Source of the DNA: an uncultured Rhodospirillales bacterium
GTDB taxonomy: Bacteria > Pseudomonadota > Alphaproteobacteria > Acetobacterales > Acetobacteraceae
Direction of reading: 5' to 3'
Length of the DNA stretch: 59,072 bases
Assembly (NCBI GenBank): GCA_903924855.1
Contig: CAIYCW010000048.1
Span: 1-59,072 of the forward strand
In this document: positions 31,817 through 40,991 of the stretch, piece after piece
Position numbering within the stretch: the stretch's first letter is position 1
Layout of the letters: the number at the start of each line of letters is the position of its first letter
Position numbers and translations under genes: made by a program
Notes under the pieces: model-generated
What the model saw: the letters and a program-made list of their open reading frames with translations, nothing else
The model's database searches: none
Told to the model about the DNA's origin: nothing

Positions 31817-32788
31817 TCAAAGGCCTGCAAACAGGGCGGTCGACAGATAGCGTTCCGCAAAGGATGGCGCGATGGCCACGATCAGCTTGCCGACATGGGC
31901 GGGGTCCTTTGCCAGATCGATGGCAGCCTTGATCGCAGCGCCAGACGAGATGCCAACCGGAACCCCCTCCAGCTGCGCCACCAGCCGCGCCGTCGCCACT
32001 GCCTCGCGCTCGGAGACGCGCATCACCCCATCCATGCGCTCCAGATCGAGGTTGCGCGGCTGAAAGCCCGGCCCGATCCCCTGCAACCCGTGCGGCCCCG
32101 GCTCGTCGCCGGACAGCACGGCACTCTCCGCCGGCTCAACGGCAAACACCTGCAAACCTGCCTTGCGCGGCTTCAGCCGCCGGGCGATGCCGGACAGCGT
32201 GCCGCCGGTGCCGGCCCCGCCCACGACGATATCGACCAGCCCGTCACTGTCCGCCCAGATCTCCTCGGCGGTGGTCTCCTCATGGATGGCGGGATTGGCC
32301 GGATTTTCGAACTGCCGCGGTGTCCAGGCATCCGGGGTCTCGGCCAGAATCGCCTCCGCGCGGGCGATGGCGCCCTGCATGCCCAGCCGCGACGGTGTCA
32401 GCACCACCTCGGCACCCAGCAGCCGCATCATCCGCCGCCGCTCGACCGAGGCGCCCTCCGGCATGGTCACGATCAGCCGGTAACCGCGGGCGGCGGCAAC
32501 AAAGGCCAGCGCGATGCCGGTGTTGCCGGAGGTCGGCTCCACAATGGTCGATCGGCCGGGTGCGATCAGGCCTTGCGCCTCCGCCGCCTCCACCATCGCA
32601 AGCCCGATGCGGTCCTTCACCGAGCCCAGCGGATTGAAGAATTCCAGCTTCACCACAAGCGGCGTGGCCAGGCCCTCCTGTGCCGAGAGCCGCTGCAGCC
32701 GCACCAACGGGGTGCCGCCGATCGTCTCCAGAATGCTGTCATGGATGCGGCCATGGCCCTGATGCGAACTGGGGGAAGACTTCTTCAT
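31817..32788 (-). CDS. cysK: cysteine synthase (O-acetylserine sulfhydrylase)
   Basis: A 323-residue PLP enzyme forming cysteine from O-acetylserine and sulfide. The PLP lysine is K58 in NPLGSVKDRIG, the substrate loop is PTSGNTGIAL, and the phosphate-binding loop is GAGTGGTLSG. The closing GISSGAA is also typical. CysK and CysM cannot be separated with certainty from motifs alone. It is divergent from the Rrf2 regulator and close to the sulfite reductase gene, so the three probably form one sulfur-assimilation locus. Confidence 0.9.
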   Translation of the reverse strand: MKKSSPSSHQGHGRIHDSILETIGGTPLVRLQRLSAQEGLATPLVVKLEFFNPLGSVKDRIGLAMVEAAEAQGLIAPGRSTIVEPTSGNTGIALAFVAAARGYRLIVTMPEGASVERRRMMRLLGAEVVLTPSRLGMQGAIARAEAILAETPDAWTPRQFENPANPAIHEETTAEEIWADSDGLVDIVVGGAGTGGTLSGIARRLKPRKAGLQVFAVEPAESAVLSGDEPGPHGLQGIGPGFQPRNLDLERMDGVMRVSEREAVATARLVAQLEGVPVGISSGAAIKAAIDLAKDPAHVGKLIVAIAPSFAERYLSTALFAGL

Positions 32789-32860
32789 GCGATGGACTTA
32801 TCACATTAATCCAGCGTGGTTTAGCCATGCCGATTCGTGCCGAGTGAGGAGTCCACGCCC

Positions 32861-33328
32861 ATGCTGATCCGCCGGGACCGCGCGATGGTGGCGGTCACCA
32901 TCATGCTCGACATCGCCTTCCATGCCGGCCGCAGCGCCACGGTGAGTGCCGGCGACCTGGCCGACCGGTTGGGTCTCGCGCGGCGCGGCATGGAGCCGCT
33001 GCTGCAGGCGCTGTCGCGCGCCGAGCTGCTCGAATCGGTGCGCGGCCCGCGCGGCGGCTATCGCCTCGGCCGCGCCCGGCGCGACATCACGCTGGCCGAT
33101 ATCGTGGCCACCGCAATCGCCGGCAACGAGCCGGGCGAGGCCGAGGCCTCCGCCGAGGGCGGCCCGCTGGGGGACCTGCAGGCCCGCGTGGTCGACCCGA
33201 TCTGGGGCGAGCTCGATGCCGCCGCCCGCCTCAGCTTGGAGCGGCTGACGCTGGAGGAACTGCTGAAACGCGCCACCGCCGCCGGGCTGCAACGCCCGAT
33301 ATCCGAGCCGATCACCTTCGCCATCTGA
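32861..33328 (+). CDS. Rrf2 family transcriptional regulator lacking the Fe-S cysteines
   Basis: A 155-residue winged-helix regulator. ATG 32861 lies 9 bases after GAGGAG (32846-32851). The DNA-binding part is SAGDLADRLGLARRGMEPLLQALSRAELLESVRGPRGGYRLGR-like Rrf2 sequence, followed by DITLADIVATAIAG. No cysteine is present anywhere, so it cannot bind an IscR-type [2Fe-2S] cluster; cysteine-free Rrf2 proteins such as CymR sense cysteine status through partner proteins. Position between divergent cysK and the sulfite reductase gene suggests it controls both (inference). Confidence 0.85.
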   Translation: MLIRRDRAMVAVTIMLDIAFHAGRSATVSAGDLADRLGLARRGMEPLLQALSRAELLESVRGPRGGYRLGRARRDITLADIVATAIAGNEPGEAEASAEGGPLGDLQARVVDPIWGELDAAARLSLERLTLEELLKRATAAGLQRPISEPITFAI

Positions 33329-33384
33329 TCGCGTGGCGATCTCGCCTTGTGATCCTTCGCGTGCGGAATGTCTTAAATCACATC

Positions 33385-33402
33385 TTTAAATGGGGATTTA
33401 AA
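33385..33402. promoter_or_regulatory. inverted repeat before the sulfite reductase gene
   Basis: TTTAAAT-GGGG-ATTTAAA is a perfect 7-bp inverted repeat about 65 bases before the gene, in an AT-rich patch with another TTAAAT at 33373. It is a good candidate operator for the adjacent Rrf2 regulator. The motif ATCACAT occurs both here (33377-33383) and in the cysK-Rrf2 gap. Confidence 0.5.
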
Positions 33403-33466
33403 AACGCTATCTGCGTCTCCTGATCGTAAATTGCGCGCATATCACCGCGCGTGGACGGAGACTGCG

Positions 33467-35155
33467 ATGACCCCGCCTGATGGCCAGACCGCGCCGGCTG
33501 TGAAACTCTCCGGCGTGGAGACGCTCAAGCAGTCCAGCCGCCATCTGCGCGGTGCCTTGGCCGAAGAGCTGGCAGCTCCGGGCAGCCAGGTTTCGGAAGA
33601 CGGCTACAACCTGCTGAAATTCCACGGCTCCTACGAACAATACGATCGCGACAGCGCAACCGCGCGCAAACAGGCAGGCCAGGAGAAGGATTATTCCTTC
33701 ATGCTGCGCGTGCGCATGCCGGGCGGGCGGCTTTCGGCCAAGCAGTATCTGGCGCTCGATGATCTGGCGGACACCTACGCCAACGGCACGCTGCGCCTGA
33801 CCACGCGCCAGGGCATCCAGTTCCACGGCATCATCAAGGGCGAGCTGAAACCCACCATCGCCGCCATCAACGACACGCTGCTCACCACTATGGCCGCCTG
33901 CGGCGATGTGGCGCGCAACGTGATGACATCCCCGCTGCCGATCGCCGATGCGGCGCATCGCAGACTGGATGCGGATGCGCGCATGCTCAGCACGGCACTG
34001 CTGCCGCAAAGCCACGCCTATCATGAGATCTTCCTCGACGAGGCGCCGAGCGGCGAGGCAGAGGCGGAGCCGCTCTATGGCGACACCTATCTGCCGCGCA
34101 AATTCAAGATCGCCATCGCAACCCCGCAGGACAACTCGGTGGATGTGCTGACCAACGATCTCGGCCTCATCGCCATCTTCGAGGGCGATGATCTGCTCGG
34201 CTACAATGTCGCGGTCGGCGGCGGTCTGGGCATGACGCACAACCGCGCCGACACGTTCCCGCGCATGGGCAGCATCGTGGGCTCGGTGCCCGCGGATGAG
34301 CTGCTGGCGATCACCAAGGCGGTGGTGGTGCTGCACCGTGACCACGGCAACCGTGCCGATCGCACGCGGGCCCGGCTGAAATACGTCGTCGAGGATATGG
34401 GCGTGGACTGGGTGCGCGCGCGCCTGGGCAAGATCATCGGCCATGAATTGGCCGATGCGCTGCCGATGCCCGCCTTCCAGGTGCCGGAGATCCTGGGCTG
34501 GCATGCGCAGGGGGATGGCGCCTATTGGCTGGGTGTTCCGGTGCCCTCCGGCCGCGTGGCGGATCAGGATGGGGTGCAGCTGCGCTCGGCGCTGCGCGCG
34601 GTGATGCAGCGTTTCAACGCCTCTCCCATCGTCACCGCGCAGCAGGACATTCTGCTGGCCGATCTGCGGCTGGAGGATCGCGCCGCCATCGAGGCGCTGC
34701 TGGCCGATCATGGCGTGACCCTGGCGGAGCAGCTCTCCCCGCTGGCGCGCTGGGCGCTGGCCTGCCCGGCGCTGCCCACCTGTGGTCTGGCGCTGACCGA
34801 GGCGGAGCGGGTGCGCCAGCCTCTGGTGGCGCAGATCGAGGCGCAGCTGGCCCGATTCGGCCTGCTGGATGAACGCATCAGCCTGCGCATCACCGGCTGC
34901 CCGAATGGCTGTGCCCGGTCCTATGCCGGTGATATCGGCCTGGTGGGTCGCATTCCGGGCCGTTACGCCCTTTACGTCGGGGGCGATTTCGCCGGCACCA
35001 GGCTGTCCTTCAAGCTGCATGAGCGTGTGGCGGAAGGGGATATCGGCGAGATCCTGGCACCGCTTTTCGCGGCCTTCGCGGCCCAGCGGGCGCCTCAGGA
35101 GGAGTTCGGCAATTTCTGCCATCGCCTGGGCCACGACGCGTTGCTTGCCCTGTAA
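33467..35155 (+). CDS. cysI: sulfite reductase hemoprotein (CysI type)
   Basis: A 562-residue siroheme/[4Fe-4S] enzyme; ATG 33467 follows ACGGAG. The two ferredoxin-like half domains are present, with RVRMPGGRLSAKQYLALDDLA and LRLTTRQGIQFHGI in the first. Cluster ligands lie in CPALPTCGLA (CX5C) and TGCPNGCARSY (CX3C). The length and the DVARNVM motif favour NADPH-type assimilatory sulfite reductase beta subunit, which reduces sulfite to sulfide for CysK. No flavoprotein subunit CysJ is adjacent, so its electron donor is encoded elsewhere. Confidence 0.93.
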   Translation: MTPPDGQTAPAVKLSGVETLKQSSRHLRGALAEELAAPGSQVSEDGYNLLKFHGSYEQYDRDSATARKQAGQEKDYSFMLRVRMPGGRLSAKQYLALDDLADTYANGTLRLTTRQGIQFHGIIKGELKPTIAAINDTLLTTMAACGDVARNVMTSPLPIADAAHRRLDADARMLSTALLPQSHAYHEIFLDEAPSGEAEAEPLYGDTYLPRKFKIAIATPQDNSVDVLTNDLGLIAIFEGDDLLGYNVAVGGGLGMTHNRADTFPRMGSIVGSVPADELLAITKAVVVLHRDHGNRADRTRARLKYVVEDMGVDWVRARLGKIIGHELADALPMPAFQVPEILGWHAQGDGAYWLGVPVPSGRVADQDGVQLRSALRAVMQRFNASPIVTAQQDILLADLRLEDRAAIEALLADHGVTLAEQLSPLARWALACPALPTCGLALTEAERVRQPLVAQIEAQLARFGLLDERISLRITGCPNGCARSYAGDIGLVGRIPGRYALYVGGDFAGTRLSFKLHERVAEGDIGEILAPLFAAFAAQRAPQEEFGNFCHRLGHDALLAL

Positions 35156-35232
35156 AATTGGCCGCGCAACGAGGTTCTGTTCCCCTCATCAAACAACTGG
35201 CCGAGCGGCCGATCCTTTTCGATCTGCAATCA

Positions 35233-35264
35233 GACCGGACCTGCCAGCGCGGGTCCGGTCTTTT
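35233..35264 (+). terminator. terminator after the sulfite reductase gene
   Basis: GACCGGACC (35233-35241) pairs perfectly with GGTCCGGTC (35252-35260), followed by TTTT. It separates the sulfur locus from the phosphate operon. Confidence 0.85.
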
Positions 35265-35304
35265 GCATGGCGGGGTTGCGTGTGGACAAGGTCGAAACTC
35301 ATCT

Positions 35305-35360
35305 ACGTCATCGAAGCTTCATAAAACTGAAATCCCACGGTCTTCCTCCGTGCGTAGGGT
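35305..35360 (+). promoter_or_regulatory. Pho box and promoter of the pst operon
   Basis: Four 7-mers repeat at an exact 11-bp period: ACGTCAT (35305), GCTTCAT (35316), CTGAAAT (35327) and CGGTCTT (35338), with A-rich spacers including AAAA. This matches the CTGTCAT-N4 layout of PhoB-binding sites. A -10-like TAGGGT begins at 35355, 10 bases after the last block, which is the usual distance for PhoB-dependent promoters lacking a -35. Confidence 0.75.
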
Positions 35361-35448
35361 CCGCCGCGTTATCAATGACGGTCGGGGCGGTTCCCGGCTG
35401 TTGTCACAGGCGCGTCGGATCATCTGATCGCGACCTCACGGAGGATAC

Positions 35449-36459
35449 ATGAAACTCGCATCCACGGCTCTGGCCATCACCCTGGCTGGCCTCTCCTTCG
35501 CCGCCCAGGCGCAGCAGATCACCGGCGCTGGCTCAAGCTTTGCCGCCCCGATCTATGGCAAATGGGCCGAGGCCGCCGCTGCCCCGACCGGCCTGAAGCT
35601 GAACTATCAGTCGATCGGCTCGGGCGCTGGCATCAACCAGATCAACAACCGCACCGTCGATTTCGGCGCCTCCGATATGCCGGTGTCCGCTGCCGATCTC
35701 GAAGCCCACAAGCTGATCCAGTTCCCGACCGTGATCGGTGGCGTGGTGATGGCTGTGAACATCCCGGGCGTTGAAGCCAACCAGCTCAAGCTGACCGGTG
35801 AAATCCTGGCCGAGATCTATCTGGGCAAGATCACCAAGTGGAACGACCCCAAGCTGGTCGAGATGAACCGCGGCGTCACCCTGCCGAACCTGGCGATCGC
35901 CCCGGTGTATCGCGCTGACGGCTCGGGCACGACCTTCGTGTTCACCGACTACCTCTCGATGGTCGACCCCACCTGGAAGTCCAGCGTCGGTGCCGCCACC
36001 TCGGTGAAGTGGCCGGCCGGCAACGGTGCGAAGGGCTCGGACGGCGTTGCCGCCACGGTCCGTCAGGTGAAGGGTGGCATCGGCTATGTCGAGAGCGCCT
36101 ACGCCACGCAGAACAAGCTGACCACCACCCAGCTGCGCAACAAGGCCGGCCAGTTTGTCTCGCCGACCATGGAGAGCTTCGCCGCCGCCGCCTCGAACGC
36201 CGATTGGTCGGTCGTGAAGAACTTCGCCATCGACCTGAACGACGAGCCGGGTGCAACCAGCTGGCCGATCGAATCGGCCACCTTCGTGCTGCTGCCGACC
36301 GACGCCAAGGACCCGGCGCAGTCCAAGGCCGTGCTGAAGCTGTTCGACTGGTCCTTAAGCAATGGCAACAAGATTGCCACCGACCTGCTCTACATCCCGC
36401 TGCCGGAAGCCGTGCAGAACGCGATCCGTTCCGCCTGGGCCGCTGCGATCAAGGGCTGA
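35449..36459 (+). CDS. pstS: periplasmic phosphate-binding protein PstS
   Basis: A 336-residue high-affinity phosphate-binding protein feeding the PstCAB transporter. The signal peptide ends AAQAQQ; the mature part opens ITGAGSSFAAPIYGKW, with the phosphate-binding SGAGINQI and YRADGSGTTFVFTDYLS. Ribosome site GGAGG precedes the ATG. A Pho box precedes it. A stem-loop after the stop probably gives more pstS than downstream mRNA. Confidence 0.96.
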   Translation: MKLASTALAITLAGLSFAAQAQQITGAGSSFAAPIYGKWAEAAAAPTGLKLNYQSIGSGAGINQINNRTVDFGASDMPVSAADLEAHKLIQFPTVIGGVVMAVNIPGVEANQLKLTGEILAEIYLGKITKWNDPKLVEMNRGVTLPNLAIAPVYRADGSGTTFVFTDYLSMVDPTWKSSVGAATSVKWPAGNGAKGSDGVAATVRQVKGGIGYVESAYATQNKLTTTQLRNKAGQFVSPTMESFAAAASNADWSVVKNFAIDLNDEPGATSWPIESATFVLLPTDAKDPAQSKAVLKLFDWSLSNGNKIATDLLYIPLPEAVQNAIRSAWAAAIKG

Positions 36460-36477
36460 TCTTGCTGATCCGGGAAA

Positions 36478-36499
36478 GGGGGTGGCGCAATCCACCCCC
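36478..36499 (+). terminator. stem-loop after pstS, probable attenuator
   Basis: GGGGGTGG (36478-36485) and CCACCCCC (36492-36499) form an 8-bp stem with loop CGCAAT in the 253-base pstS-pstC gap. No T-run follows directly. It more likely protects pstS mRNA or partly terminates than ends the operon. The rest of the gap shows nothing else I can support. Confidence 0.55.
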
Positions 36500-36712
36500 G
36501 ATCTTGGCAGAATTTTGGTCGGGCCGATTGGTCATTCTTCCGGTTCGCGCCGCGACCTGAACGCCAAAGCCGGTCGGCTCTGCGCTGATAAGGGTTGAGG
36601 CGGGTGCTGATCCCGCACTACCCCCGGACACAAAGACTGGCTTGCCTGCCGCATTCCATCGCCTGACCTGTCACCGCGCCCCTCATCGCCACAGATAGAT
36701 TGGATACAAACC

Positions 36713-37687
36713 GTGGCTGAAGCAGCCTCTCCCTCCGCCGCAGGCCAAGCCGGCGCCACATCCTTCGGGGCCAACTCCCTGGGTGATCGTATCTTTGCGG
36801 GACTGGCAAAAACCTCGGGTGTGCTGGTGCTGCTGCTGCTGGGCGCTATCATCTTCTCGCTGTTCTGGGGCGGTCTGCCCGCCTTTCGCGCCTTCGGCCT
36901 GCCATTTCTGACCAGCACGGACTGGGATCCGGTGCAGAACGTGTTCGGCGCAGGGGTGTCGATCTACGGCACGCTGATCACCTCGGTTCTGGCCATCGCG
37001 CTGGCGGTGCCGCTGGCCTTTGGCTGCGCCTTCTTCCTCACCGAACTGGCACCCGCCTGGCTGCGCCAGCCGATCGGCACCGCCATCGAGCTGCTGGCCG
37101 CGGTGCCCTCCATCATCTACGGCATGTGGGGCTTCTTCATCATCGTGCCGATCATGGGCGATTATGTGGAGCCGTTCTTCATCGACAATTTCGGCGATCT
37201 GCCGGTGATCGGCGATCTGTTCCAGGGCCCGGCCTTCGGCACCGGCATCTTCACCTCAGCACTGATCCTGGCGATCATGATCCTGCCCTTCATCGCCGCC
37301 ACCATGCGCGACGTGTTCATGACCGTGCCGCCGGTGTTCAAGGAATCGGCCTATGGCGTCGGCTGCACCACCTGGGAGGTGATGCGCTCGATCGTGCTGC
37401 CCTACACCCGCGCGTCGGTGGTTGGTGGCATCATGCTTGGCCTGGGTCGTGCGCTTGGGGAGACGATGGCGGTCACCTTCGTGATCGGCAACACCAACCG
37501 CATCTCGTCCAGCCTGTTCGGCCCGGGCAACACCATCGCCTCCATCGTGGCGCTCGAGTTTCCGGAAAGCCCGCAGGGCAGCCTGAAACTCTCCTCGCTG
37601 CTGGCGCTGGGCTTTCTGCTGTTCGTGATCTCTTTCATCGTGCTGGCGATCTCCCGCCTGCTGCTGCGCACGAAGGTGAAACAATGA
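36713..37687 (+). CDS. pstC: phosphate ABC transporter permease PstC
   Basis: A 324-residue inner-membrane permease with a GTG start. Membrane segments include GVLVLLLLGAIIFSLFW near the N-terminus and a C-terminal LLALGFLLFVISFIVLAI. The EAA loop is seen in KESAYGVGCTTWEVMRSIVLPYTRASVVGGIMLGLGRALGETMAV. The stop overlaps the pstA start (ATGA). Confidence 0.95.
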   Translation: MAEAASPSAAGQAGATSFGANSLGDRIFAGLAKTSGVLVLLLLGAIIFSLFWGGLPAFRAFGLPFLTSTDWDPVQNVFGAGVSIYGTLITSVLAIALAVPLAFGCAFFLTELAPAWLRQPIGTAIELLAAVPSIIYGMWGFFIIVPIMGDYVEPFFIDNFGDLPVIGDLFQGPAFGTGIFTSALILAIMILPFIAATMRDVFMTVPPVFKESAYGVGCTTWEVMRSIVLPYTRASVVGGIMLGLGRALGETMAVTFVIGNTNRISSSLFGPGNTIASIVALEFPESPQGSLKLSSLLALGFLLFVISFIVLAISRLLLRTKVKQ

Positions 37688-38586
37688 GCGCCTCCATCAC
37701 CCAGCCGGCAAGCCATGGCATTCCCGGCGGCGCACGCGATCACAGCGTGGCCGCACAGCTGTCCCGCCGGCGTGGCCGCGCCAACCTGATAGCCAAGGTG
37801 CTTTGCTTTTCGGCAACCGCGGTGGCGCTGGTCTTCCTGTTCGCCATTCTGGGCACGCTGTTCTGGCTTGGTTTCAGCGGCCTGCATGCCTCGGTCTTCA
37901 CCCACATGACACGCCCGCCCGGCTCGGAGGGCGGTCTGCTGAACGCCATCGTGGGCAGCATCATCCAGACCTTCTTTGGCGTGCTGATCGGCACCCCGAT
38001 CGGGCTGATGGTGGGCACCTACCTCGCCGAATATGCCCGCGGCTCGCTGCTCGGCAACGCCGTGCGCTTCGTGTCGGACGTGCTGCTGTCCGCCCCCTCG
38101 ATCCTGATCGGCCTGTTTGCCTATCAGCTGCTGGTGGCGCCCTTCGGGGGCTTCTCGGGCCTGGCCGGCATCGCGGCACTTGCGGTGATCGTCATCCCGA
38201 TCGTGGTGCGAACCACGGAGGACATGCTGCAGCTGATCCCGTCCTCCCTGCGTGAGGCGGCCGTGGCACTCGGTGCGCCGAAGTGGAAATCGATTGTGAT
38301 GGTCTGCTACCGTGCCGCCATCAACGGCATTGCAACCGGCGTGCTGCTGGCCATTGCCCGCGTTGCGGGAGAAACGGCACCACTGCTGTTCACCTCGCTT
38401 GGCAATTTGAACTGGTCCGTCGATCTGACCGGGCCGATGTCCAGCCTGCCGGTGACCATCTATCAATATGCCGGCTCCGCCTTCGAGGATTGGGTGCAGC
38501 TGGCCTGGGTGGGCGCGCTGCTGATCACCTTCGGCGTGCTGGCCCTGAATATCATCGCCCGCGTTGTTCTGCGGCGCAGAAGCTGA
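37684..38586 (+). CDS. pstA: phosphate ABC transporter permease PstA
   Basis: A 300-residue permease partner of PstC, starting inside the pstC stop. It has a basic cytoplasmic N-terminus, about six membrane segments and the EAA motif [45 protein letters not shown]. Confidence 0.95.
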   Translation: MSASITQPASHGIPGGARDHSVAAQLSRRRGRANLIAKVLCFSATAVALVFLFAILGTLFWLGFSGLHASVFTHMTRPPGSEGGLLNAIVGSIIQTFFGVLIGTPIGLMVGTYLAEYARGSLLGNAVRFVSDVLLSAPSILIGLFAYQLLVAPFGGFSGLAGIAALAVIVIPIVVRTTEDMLQLIPSSLREAAVALGAPKWKSIVMVCYRAAINGIATGVLLAIARVAGETAPLLFTSLGNLNWSVDLTGPMSSLPVTIYQYAGSAFEDWVQLAWVGALLITFGVLALNIIARVVLRRRS

Positions 38587-38596
38587 GGATCGGAAG

Positions 38597-39427
38597 ATGA
38601 GTATGACCAACGAAGGCGCCGAGACGATCTCAGCCATGGGTGGCATGGAAGCACGCTCCCACGCCGTGATGAACAAGTCCCGGATCTCGATCGAATCGGT
38701 GGATTTCTTCTACGGCGCCAGCAAGGCGCTGAAGGGCATCAACCTGGAACTGCCGGAGAAGCAGGTGACCGGCATGATCGGCCCGTCCGGCTGTGGCAAA
38801 TCCACCCTGCTGCGTGTTCTCAACCGCATGTATGATCTCTACCCCGGCCAGCGCGCCGAGGGCCGGGTGATGATGGATGGTCAGAACATCATCGCCCCGG
38901 GCGTGGATCTCAACCAGCTGCGCAGCCGCGTCGGCATGGTGTTCCAGAAGCCAACCCCGTTCCCGATGTCGATCTACGACAACATCGCCTTCGGCGTGAA
39001 GCTGCACGAGAAACTCTCCAAGGCGCAGATGGATGAGCGCGTCGAATGGTCGCTCACCCGCGCCGCCCTGTGGGGCGAGGTAAAGGACCGGCTGAACGCG
39101 CCGGCCTCCGGCATGTCGGGCGGGCAGCAGCAGCGCCTGTGCATCGCGCGCACCATCGCAACCAGGCCGGAGGTGATCCTGCTCGATGAGCCGACATCGG
39201 CGCTGGACCCGATCAGCACGCTGAAGATCGAGGAGCTGATCGACGAGCTCAAGAGCGACTTCACCATCGCCATCGTGACCCACAACATGCAGCAGGCGGC
39301 GCGCTGTGCCGATCAGGTGGCGTTCTTCTATCTCGGCGAGCTGGTCGAGGTGGGCACCGCCACCCAGATGTTCACCTCGCCGCGCGAGAAGCGCACGCAG
39401 GAATACATCACCGGCCGCTTCGGCTGA
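38597..39427 (+). CDS. pstB: phosphate ABC transporter ATPase PstB
   Basis: A 276-residue ATPase. ATG 38597 has GAGGATCGGAAG upstream. Walker A is GPSGCGKST, the signature [16 protein letters not shown], and Walker [14 protein letters not shown], followed by the switch histidine in [13 protein letters not shown]. The [14 protein letters not shown] segment is typical of PstB. Confidence 0.97.
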   Translation: MSMTNEGAETISAMGGMEARSHAVMNKSRISIESVDFFYGASKALKGINLELPEKQVTGMIGPSGCGKSTLLRVLNRMYDLYPGQRAEGRVMMDGQNIIAPGVDLNQLRSRVGMVFQKPTPFPMSIYDNIAFGVKLHEKLSKAQMDERVEWSLTRAALWGEVKDRLNAPASGMSGGQQQRLCIARTIATRPEVILLDEPTSALDPISTLKIEELIDELKSDFTIAIVTHNMQQAARCADQVAFFYLGELVEVGTATQMFTSPREKRTQEYITGRFG

Positions 39428-39466
39428 TCCAGGCCGGCCTGGCCAGGCCGGTTGAACAAGGTTTGC

Positions 39467-39497
39467 ACCGAGGGTCCGGCGAACCCGGACCCTCGGT
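39467..39497 (+). other. 13-bp stem-loop between pstB and phoU
   Basis: ACCGAGGGTCCGG (39467-39479) pairs perfectly with CCGGACCCTCGGT (39485-39497) around a 5-base loop, 19 bases before phoU. A smaller stem, CCGGCCT/AGGCCGG (39434-39451), precedes it. There is no T-run. It may be an RNA processing or stability element, or a partial attenuator. Confidence 0.6.
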
Positions 39498-39516
39498 CAT
39501 ATGCGGAGAGCACATC

Positions 39517-40239
39517 ATGGCGTCCGATCCTGAACATATCGTCAAGAGCTTTGAGAACGAGCTGAACAAGCTGCGCAGCATGATCGCCGAGATGGGCGGC
39601 ATGGTGGAGCACCAGGTGGCCGATGCCTGTGACGCGGTGATCAACCGCAACGCCGACAGCGCCACCGCGGCTGTCTCGCTCGACCCGAAGGTGGATGCCG
39701 CCGAGCACGAGATCGAGCAATTCGTCATCCGCCTGCTGGCGCTGCGCCAGCCGATGGCGGGCGATCTGCGCCAGATCGTGGCTGCGCTGAAGATCACCGG
39801 CGATCTGGAGCGCATCGGCGATTACGCCGCCAATGTCGCCAAGCGCAGCGTGGTGCTGCAGCAATTCCCGATGCCCTACACGCTCTCCGGCCTCGCCCAC
39901 ATGACGCTGCTGGTGCAGGAAAACCTCAAGACCGTGATCGATGCCGCGGGCGAGGGCGACACCGAAAAGGCGGTGGAGGTCTGGCGTTCGGATGAGCGGG
40001 TGGATGACATCTACAACGCACTGTTTCGCGAGCTGATCACCTATATGATGGAAGATCCGCGCAACATCACGCCGTGCACCCATCTGTTGTTCATCGCGAA
40101 AAATCTCGAACGCATCGGCGATCACGCAACCAACATCGCCGAGACCATCTACTACGCCGTCACCGGTGAGACGCTGGGCAACCAGCGCCCCAAGGGTGAT
40201 GTCTCAGCCTATGCCGTCGTGCGCCCGTCCCGCGACTGA
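39517..40239 (+). CDS. phoU: phosphate signalling protein PhoU
   Basis: A 240-residue protein made of two three-helix PhoU domains that links PstSCAB activity to PhoR. ATG 39517 follows GGAGAG. The repeated signature appears as DLRQIVAALKITGDLERIGDYAANVAKR in the first half and LLFIAKNLERIGDHATNIAE in the second, with metal-binding Asp/Glu residues retained. Confidence 0.96.
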   Translation: MASDPEHIVKSFENELNKLRSMIAEMGGMVEHQVADACDAVINRNADSATAAVSLDPKVDAAEHEIEQFVIRLLALRQPMAGDLRQIVAALKITGDLERIGDYAANVAKRSVVLQQFPMPYTLSGLAHMTLLVQENLKTVIDAAGEGDTEKAVEVWRSDERVDDIYNALFRELITYMMEDPRNITPCTHLLFIAKNLERIGDHATNIAETIYYAVTGETLGNQRPKGDVSAYAVVRPSRD

Positions 40240-40265
40240 GGGCCGGATCAACAAGGAAGATGCCG

Positions 40266-40982
40266 ATGCTGGAAGCCAACTCGTCCCTCTCCAAACCCCT
40301 GGTCCTCGTCGTCGAGGACGAGGCGGCGCTGGCGACGATGCTGCGCTACAACCTGGAGAAACAGGGCTTCCGCGTTGAAGAGGCGGCGGACGGGCAGGAG
40401 GCGCTCACCCGCATCGCCGAAACCCAGCCCGACCTGGTGCTGCTGGACTGGATGCTGCCGGTGATGTCCGGCATCGAGGTGTGCCGGCAGATCCGCAGGC
40501 GCTCCAGCACGCGCGAACTGCCGGTGATCATGGTCACCGCCCGCACCGAGGATCAGGACGCGGTGCGCGGCCTGAACACCGGGGCGGATGACTACATCAC
40601 CAAGCCGTTCAGCATGGATGCGCTGCTCGCCCGCATGCGTGCGCTGCTGCGCCGTTCCAACACGGTGCCGGCCAAGGTGCGGCTGAATTTCCATGACATT
40701 GTCATGGATCTCGCCTCGCATCGCGTGCAGCGCAACGGCCGGCCGATCCATCTGGGCCCCACCGAGTTCCGCCTGCTGGAATATTTCATGCAGCACCCGC
40801 GCCGCGTTTTCTCGCGCGAGGAATTGCTGGATGCGGTCTGGGGGCCGGACATTCACGTGGAGCCCCGCACGGTGGATGTGCATATCCGCCGGCTGCGCAA
40901 ATCGATCAACGGCGAGGGTGAGCTGGATGTGGTGCGCACGGTGCGCGCGGCTGGCTATGCGCTGGACACCGAACCCGTCTAA
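40266..40982 (+). CDS. phoB: phosphate regulon response regulator PhoB
   Basis: A 238-residue OmpR-family regulator. ATG 40266 is preferred over 40260 because AAGGA then lies 8 bases away. The receiver domain holds the acidic pocket VVEDE, phosphoacceptor aspartate near residue 61 in LLDWMLP and the lysine in TKPF. The C-terminal winged helix has HLGPTEFRLLEYFMQHPRRVFSREELL and RTVDVHIRRLRKSI. The sensor kinase PhoR is not next to it in this window. Confidence 0.95.
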   Translation: MLEANSSLSKPLVLVVEDEAALATMLRYNLEKQGFRVEEAADGQEALTRIAETQPDLVLLDWMLPVMSGIEVCRQIRRRSSTRELPVIMVTARTEDQDAVRGLNTGADDYITKPFSMDALLARMRALLRRSNTVPAKVRLNFHDIVMDLASHRVQRNGRPIHLGPTEFRLLEYFMQHPRRVFSREELLDAVWGPDIHVEPRTVDVHIRRLRKSINGEGELDVVRTVRAAGYALDTEPV

Positions 40983-40991
40983 TCTGCGTCC

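Noticed and set aside
33373-33389. CtrA-type TTAA-N7-TTAA site before the sulfite reductase gene
   Set aside because: The two TTAA motifs are separated by 9 bases, not 7, so the site does not fit the CtrA consensus.
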